From positions 1,426,001 through 1,490,000 of the forward strand of contig JADLSH010000293.1 in NCBI GenBank assembly GCA_016169945.1: a stretch of 64,000 bases of DNA, read 5' to 3'. The notes under the pieces are model-generated. The model was not told where the DNA came from. It made no database searches and saw only the letters and a list, made by a program, of their open reading frames with translations. Positions 58,463 to 64,000 of the stretch are shown piece after piece. The stretch is from Trachythela sp. YZ-2020. Taxonomy: Eukaryota; Cnidaria; Anthozoa; Malacalcyonacea; Clavulariidae. Position numbers and translations under genes: made by a program. How positions within the stretch are numbered: the first letter of the stretch is position 1; every line of letters starts with the position of its first letter.

Positions 58463-59483
58463 CTAGTATTTTGTTCTATAGCCCTTTCCAGCAATCACTG
58501 CGTCGATTTGTCTAGGCATACGTAATAGTAAATTATTGACAAAATCTACAGAAGTATCTCGCAATGTTTTAGAAACTCTATCCTTAAACTCCGTCCATGT
58601 TTCATGATTGATTCCCTGTGTTCGAACCTGCATCTGTAGATTGCTCTTAACTATGTGGAAAACATTTTCAATCGGATTGAGGTCAGGGGAACGAGCAGGT
58701 ATCGAGAACAACTGAGCACCTTGATCGTTGATAGCTTTCATGGCCATGGCACTTGTTTGGGAAGGGTCATTATCCATCACAAACATTTTCCTGCATCCTC
58801 ATCCGTGATAACAAAGTCACTGAAATATACACCATTCATCTTTGTGTATTCCTCTACGCACGCCACTCCCCTGTTGTACGCAATTGCAACTAGCGGTTAG
58901 CGGTTATCTTTAAACCTTCTGCCCTTTTCCTCCAGACTTTGCCGTTCGGTGCCACAGCTTGCGTCATCGGCCTTGCCTTATACACGAATGAAACACCGTC
59001 CAGATAAAAGGCAATAACGTCGTGGAAAAACATAGGTTCATTTTGTAAATTTTTCTTACAATCCCTTGCAAACCGTAGACGTATAACGCGGTCAGATCGG
59101 CTCATTAATCCCTTTTTTCGCGCTTGCAGATACTGAAATCCTTGACTACGCAGCTCTCGATAAAATGTTCTGTACGAAATGCCGGACATATGGAGTCCAC
59201 TGTAAGCGACAAGCGATTTAATTGAGAAGCCAGGATTGTTTTCGCGTAGTTTAAGCAATGATCTCAGAAAATGTCGTCTATCTCGAGGTGATAATTTTTT
59301 CGGCCTTCCTCGTTCGCTTTTCCTCTGATTTCGATCACTGTTTTTATTACCCAAAAGACGACAAACCGTTGATTTTGAAACACCAGTCTTTTCTGCAATC
59401 TTTCGTAAAGAATACTTCTTCTTTAAGACAAGATACAGCACGTTCGCCCGCATTTGATCCGTAATATTTCTGTGGTAAGCCAT
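58463..59483 (-). pseudogene. Tc1-type transposase, copy 3
   Basis: As in copy 2: N-terminal frame to 58890 and C-terminal frame 58463-58786, with the same shared break between them. A few private substitutions (SRSDR for SRSER, FFHDV for VFHDV). Confidence 0.85.
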
Positions 59484-59917
59484 TTTGATTGAGGTTTCTT
59501 TTGACTCACTTTGCATGCAAGCGCACAATTTATAGTCTAATAGCGTGTTGGTTATGCGATACGTGTTTATCGCGTATAATCAGACACGTCATCAAGGATG
59601 GGCTTAAAGTAATTGAACTGAAGTACCTGTGTGGCTGTGTAATCATGACTCATTGTGAAATATGTATAACTGTGGCAAAACGCAATCACGCTTCAATATA
59701 TGACGAAGTTTCAGAATATATCATGAATGCGCAAATTTATGCAGATTTGCTAACCTTGGAAAATAACTCTAATATAGCACAAAAACGGTACAAAACACAA
59801 GAATAATGGCCTTATTTCGTAACTATTACAGTCAATAAATATATTATGTAAAGTTACTGCGTACATGACTCTGTGATCGTTAAATTATTTTTATGAGTAA
59901 TGGCGATGCGTTTACAG

Positions 59918-60173
59918 ACAATCTTTGCCAGAAACAATGGGACAAATATTGAAATTCCATCAAATATCTTATGTTCAGTTTCCCCCGTGCCCCCCGTTCA
60001 ATGTTGGTATCACAAAAAAAGTAATACAACGCAAACGATACATCTTCTAACATCAGCGCAACATTGAAACGGGTGAGGGGAGGGAGGGGGGAGTAATTAC
60101 GTCAAAAAATGTAATAATAACTGTATTTCTTCATTGAAGCAATATTGTCCCAAAGTATTATGCTAAAGATTGT
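59918..60173. mobile_element. G-rich MITE, copy in unit 3
   Basis: Same element as 43356-43610; shares GGGTGAGGGGAGGG with unit 2. Confidence 0.72.
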
Positions 60174-61254
60174 AGATGCGACACAACAAAACATAATAGA
60201 TGTTGTGTATATAATGTCTATAATCATATGCATGTAGTATACATGGCGATATATCAAAAAACAATATTCCGTAGAAATATGTTACTTGGGCTTTTTTGCG
60301 ATTTTTTGTGAAACATGTAATTTGACTTAAACACCCATAATATATTTAACCCTAAAAATCGTGTTAATTTATCACCTCTAGTGGGCTATGTTTAACACTT
60401 TTGATGGTGTCAAAATATCACCCATTATTTAGCACTATTAAGGGTGTAAATTAAGCACTTTCGCTGATGAAAGAGGTGCTATTTTAGCACCAGAAAAAAA
60501 TGCATAGAGCAAACAACATTGGCTTTATAGACGTTTTTGGGACAAATTCATGGTCATGGTCATGGTCATGGTCATAATCATAGTCTTTACGGCATTAATT
60601 ATCTGTAATCCGCTTTGAATTCCTAGACGCGTTCTTGCCGTTTCGCTTTGCCTTCGGTCATTATCATAAGTGCAATCCTTGTGTTCTCTTGCCACAGCAT
60701 TGTTTTCAATATTTGTGGAATGATCTTCTTTGTTCTCTACAATATTGGTATCGACACCATTGACATTCCCGGCTATAACACTAGCATTGTTTTTCTTTAG
60801 GGAATCGTCCGGATGGATTCTTTCGGTTAGCTATTTTGTTATTTTACTTCCCTCGAGATTTGATGCCTTGCTTTTCATATTCCATGCAATTTTAAGGTCT
60901 TCATTTAGAGTATTATGTCTACTGATCGAAAATAATAAATTAATAATTAGTAAATAATAATTCATCCAAATATATTAACCCACTGACACAGCTGATATAC
61001 GCCCGTGTCACAGTGTGTTATTAATAACGAGAAGATTTACAGTTTTAAAAGCATTAAAAAGGACTCTTGCAGCGGTTAACAAAGTTGTCAATTTCATGTA
61101 TCTTTAACAACAACACATAATATTATGCAGACAAGAGTCTAGAGAAATTTCTAATTTTGAAGAACATTGACTAATTGACGTTGACTTTAAAAATCGCCTT
61201 ACCAATTATTATTTTAAATGGTCTAACTTCAGAATATTTTCACATATTCCTTTG

Positions 61255-61255
61255 G

Positions 61256-61311
<56 letters not shown>

Positions 61312-61452
61312 GAAGTAGAAGTAAAGTGCGCGCAAGTGAGTAGTAAGTGAAGTAAGTAAGTAAAGGCAAATAAGTCAGAGTTAAGTGAAGTCAAGTAAGT
61401 AAGTAAGTAAGTGAAGTGCGTAAGTAAGTGAAGTAAGTAAGTAAGTGAAATG

Positions 61453-61485
<33 letters not shown>

Positions 61486-61496
61486 GGGTGGGATGT
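61255..61496. repeat. (GTAA)n microsatellite tail of the SINE, unit 3
   Basis: Long GTAA/AAGT runs (61256-61310, 61396-61490) with interruptions such as GTGAAGT and GTGCGCGCAAGT. Confidence 0.8.
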
Positions 61497-61832
61497 GCTA
61501 ATCCCTACTTGCAGCTGAGATCTGAGCTGAAGTACGTAGGACGCAGTTCGACTTGATCAAAATCGAAGGCTTATTAAGGCGCCTCTGGATGCAACCGTAT
61601 GACTCATGCCTGATTAGGGAGCACAGTTACGATCAAAGGGTTAGTGTGGGGATTACCAAACCCACCCTTTCAACATTCCTTGTGGGAGGAAACCGGAATA
61701 CCCGGAGAAAACCCACGACTTTCGGTAGAGCGTTGACTGACTCTTTTCACATAAGCGTCATGATTCACCAGCGAGAATCGAATCCACGATCTCAGAGGTG
61801 AAAGGTGCTGACGACTGCGCCATCGAAGCCCG
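61497..61832 (-). mobile_element. tRNA-derived SINE, copy in unit 3
   Basis: Same structure as in units 1 and 2, with A and B boxes intact; the head lacks one C (GCCCG for GCCCCG). Confidence 0.8.
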
Positions 61833-62188
61833 TAATCACTTAGTTACTGATATAGTCTAATATTTTTATTGTTCATTACGACACCGGACAGGATCCTATG
61901 CATGTCTGGCGAGTATTAATCAGTGCTAAGTTTTACCAGTCTAGCTTACTTCTCGCTTCTATTTCAAGCAAAAATCTAAGGCTTTCCCTCTCGGCAAACT
62001 AGTTATGTATTTCCAGATAAAATTATGAATCATATACTCTGTTTTGATTGACAATTATTTTAGCATCATTCCAAATTAGTTATGCAAAATCCGTTAGGAT
62101 AAATGAAAATATTCTATGTGTGTTTGTATGTGTATATCTAATAATGTTATCGGAAAATTTTCCAATATCTCTTTAAATCTTTTGTTAG

Positions 62189-62310
62189 ATATTGACGAAT
62201 GCTCATCATACCCTTGTGGTTCTCATGGCAGTCGCTCATGTAATAACACCTTAGGTTCTTACAAGTGTATGTGTAAGAAAGGATTCATTTTCAATGGAAC
62301 GAGATGTGTG
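62189..62310 (+). CDS. Calcium-binding EGF domain exon, copy 3, one base short
   Basis: Same exon as copies 1 and 2, but the GGG at the donor side is GG (GTGTG then GTATGT), so the exon is 122 bases. If real, this shifts the frame or moves the splice; it may be a homopolymer error. All six cysteines are kept. Confidence 0.75.
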
Positions 62311-63166
62311 GTATGTATTCCCGTATATACTAGAAATATACATGCATGGAGCAACCGTCGCCCTTTCTACCAACTATAGTTCAAAATATTATTATCGTCA
62401 TATTCATGCACATGAAATATCAGTTGTTAAACGTTTCGTAAGGTATATGCATGCGCAATCAGTGGTTGCCATGCTATATATAACATAAAAGTATAAATTT
62501 GTGCCCAAAATGGAAAAACTGAAAATATTAATACTTTGAAGTATAGAATTATACATTGCGCAGGCATTCACTATACGCTTCAACTTAAAGTAAAATTTAG
62601 CTTGCTACTTTTTGTAAAACGTTTCGAAATATGTTCATGAAACTCCACTGCAAATCCCTTTTAGCTATAGAGGAGAAACTGTTAAATATATTCATTACAA
62701 ACGTTTTAGTTAGTTTATTTGAGATATTTGTTGCCCAATCCTCATTGTATGGTTATAAAGGACTGTTAAAAACACCATATATAAAACAAAAAACCCCGGC
62801 TGAATTGCTGGAATGAACACTGAACGTAACGCAATGCAGATAATAGTAAAATATTTTTCAGTTCATTGCAGGTTACCAACATTTGCCATTATTACTGCAA
62901 AATTTTCAAGTTCGTTTTTGGGTTTCATCTTTGACAGGCCCACGAAATTTTAAAACCTTAAGCTTGATTTCAGTTCTGACATAACAATCCCATAAAGCAC
63001 AAACACTTGTTCAAGTACGTTTGTCGTAGTAGTTTACTTTGCAGTCGGTAAATTATAAAACTTATAAAAAATTATTGCAAAATGAAATATTGACAGTCAA
63101 ACGTCTGATGTCCGCTCTGAAAAAACAAAATCTTTATCTTAGCCAATCATAAACTTCATAGATACC

Positions 63167-63569
63167 AGTCTTCTCTCGATTTCTGCTGGCGTATGCGCGT
63201 AACAAAAACCTCTGTCCATGACGTACGATCCATGACATAATTGCGGACGACATTGCATTCCGCTATGTTGACACATACCCGGAATTGGTACCCTCGCACG
63301 GGGCTTCGCGCTGTTAGCTCGGGGATTAGTATGCTAACTACTTCTCGTTTATGTCCTCCTCAACTTCTGTAGTCTTTCTCACAACCCCTGCTTTTCCTTT
63401 GTTTAAAACATTTATTTCGCGGTAAGTACCTAGTACTTAATATGAACACATTTTGTGATTGATCTTCTCAAACAAAAGTAATCAGAGTTTATGACTCGAT
63501 TTTTATACTTTACTGTCATTTATTATCATAACCAACCAATAAACAGAGCCTGCTCATATAGGTACGTAA
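63167..63569. repeat. Two dispersed repeats of unit 3
   Basis: At about 63167-63335 and 63422-63569, equivalent to 46438-46602 and 46694-46842. Confidence 0.5.
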
Positions 63570-63767
63570 CGACCCTTTTTCGAAGTTACGACTCAGCGTG
63601 CTGCGGAAAGGATTAGCTAAAAAACCCTTTACATGAAAACTACGTATATTTGAATGGTATTTTCTGCTAATCCTTAAATATTTAAAATTTCTAGTATCTG
63701 GTTAGAATTAGGAATAATAACCATAGAATGAGGATTGAGCATACAATCCGTTTGTTTCGTAAATTTC

Positions 63768-64000
63768 TGTCTTGGCAGGTATGACTTTGTCTGCCGTTGT
63801 TGATGCGACTAACTTCGCGGCAGGGAATCTTGACACTAGGCTTGTACTATCACCACATGTTTGGATGATCGCATTAGTCCAAATAGATCCACTGCGACTG
63901 TCTCCCAGCACTTCTCCAGTACTCGGTGTGATTTTATTGGCTCCTTGGTCTTCTTATCCACAAAGATGTTGCAGTCGTTGCATGACTTAACAAATTCTTC
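63768..64000 (-). pseudogene. Ty3/gypsy-like integrase fragment, copy 3, cut by window end
   Basis: Matches 55480-55754. The unit junction, and so a possible fourth copy, lies just beyond the window. Confidence 0.45.

Larger units (their letters stand above)
39189..64000. repeat. Tandem array of an ~8.1-8.4 kb unit, three copies, continuing past the window
   Basis: The junction string GAGCAATTGACA starts units at 39189, 47312 and 55755, giving 8123 and 8443 bases; the third runs at least 8246. Copies are near identical across all parts. Copy 1 is preceded by unique Rep sequence, whereas copies 2 and 3 are preceded by the unit's own end (...GATGTCTAAGAC). The extra length in copy 2 lies mainly in a microsatellite (about 52720-53210). 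Confidence 0.95.

Noticed and set aside
39189..64000. Gene conversion mosaic between the three units
   Set aside because: Sites where copies 1 and 3 agree against 2 can be private changes or errors in copy 2; the variants seen fit a simple (1,(2,3)) history.

Overview
This is an AT-rich metazoan nuclear window made almost entirely of mobile DNA. Evidence for an animal genome: a calcium-binding EGF exon with clean splice sites, a tRNA-derived SINE, a BEL/Pao LTR element, several CR1/L2/jockey-like non-LTR retrotransposons, many MITEs with target-site duplications (TSDs), and no operon-like gene packing. The repeat mix suits a marine invertebrate, perhaps a cnidarian, but the sequence does not prove the phylum. 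Nearly all coding sequence belongs to selfish elements, and most of it is broken.

Layout, 1-38 kb. Non-LTR element 1 fills 1-3488. A short inverted-repeat DNA element at 4185-6910 has swallowed a second retroelement remnant. A DNA element with ~205 bp terminal inverted repeats (TIRs) lies at 7498-9357. Non-LTR elements 2 (9358-11809) and 3 (~13683-16304), with a TA-flanked MITE between them, separate two fragments (11817-12299 and 16383-17191) that may come from one dead gene. From 17 to 23 kb come a MULE-like MITE, a hAT-like MITE, a composite inverted and tandem 364-bp repeat, and minisatellites. A possible small promoter and ORF lie at 23.6-24.1 kb. A BEL/Pao deletion derivative (26345-29225) has 411-bp LTRs, a 5-bp TSD and a hAT MITE inside one LTR. 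A minus-strand RT ORF of 642 codons without a stop follows at 29.5-31.5 kb. An 84-89 bp minisatellite and a stack of nested MITEs lie at 32-37.6 kb.

Layout, 38-64 kb. A virus-like Rep gene (HUH endonuclease plus superfamily-3 helicase, CRESS type) starts at 38478 and is cut at its Walker B region by a retroelement. From 39189 to the window end, an ~8.1-8.4 kb unit is repeated head to tail three times. Each unit carries the Rep helicase fragment, a chimeric ORF joining two different reverse transcriptases, a dead Tc1-type transposase, a G-rich MITE, a tRNA-derived SINE, one symmetric phase 1-1 cbEGF exon, older dispersed repeats and a Ty3/gypsy-like integrase fragment. Shared lesions show that the unit was assembled and decayed before it was amplified. 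Copies 2 and 3 share variants that copy 1 lacks. Many other differences are one-base homopolymer indels, so assembly quality must be considered.

No rRNA gene, free-standing tRNA gene or CRISPR array was seen. The most interesting parts are the Rep/retroelement composite, the double-RT chimera and the amplified EGF exon.
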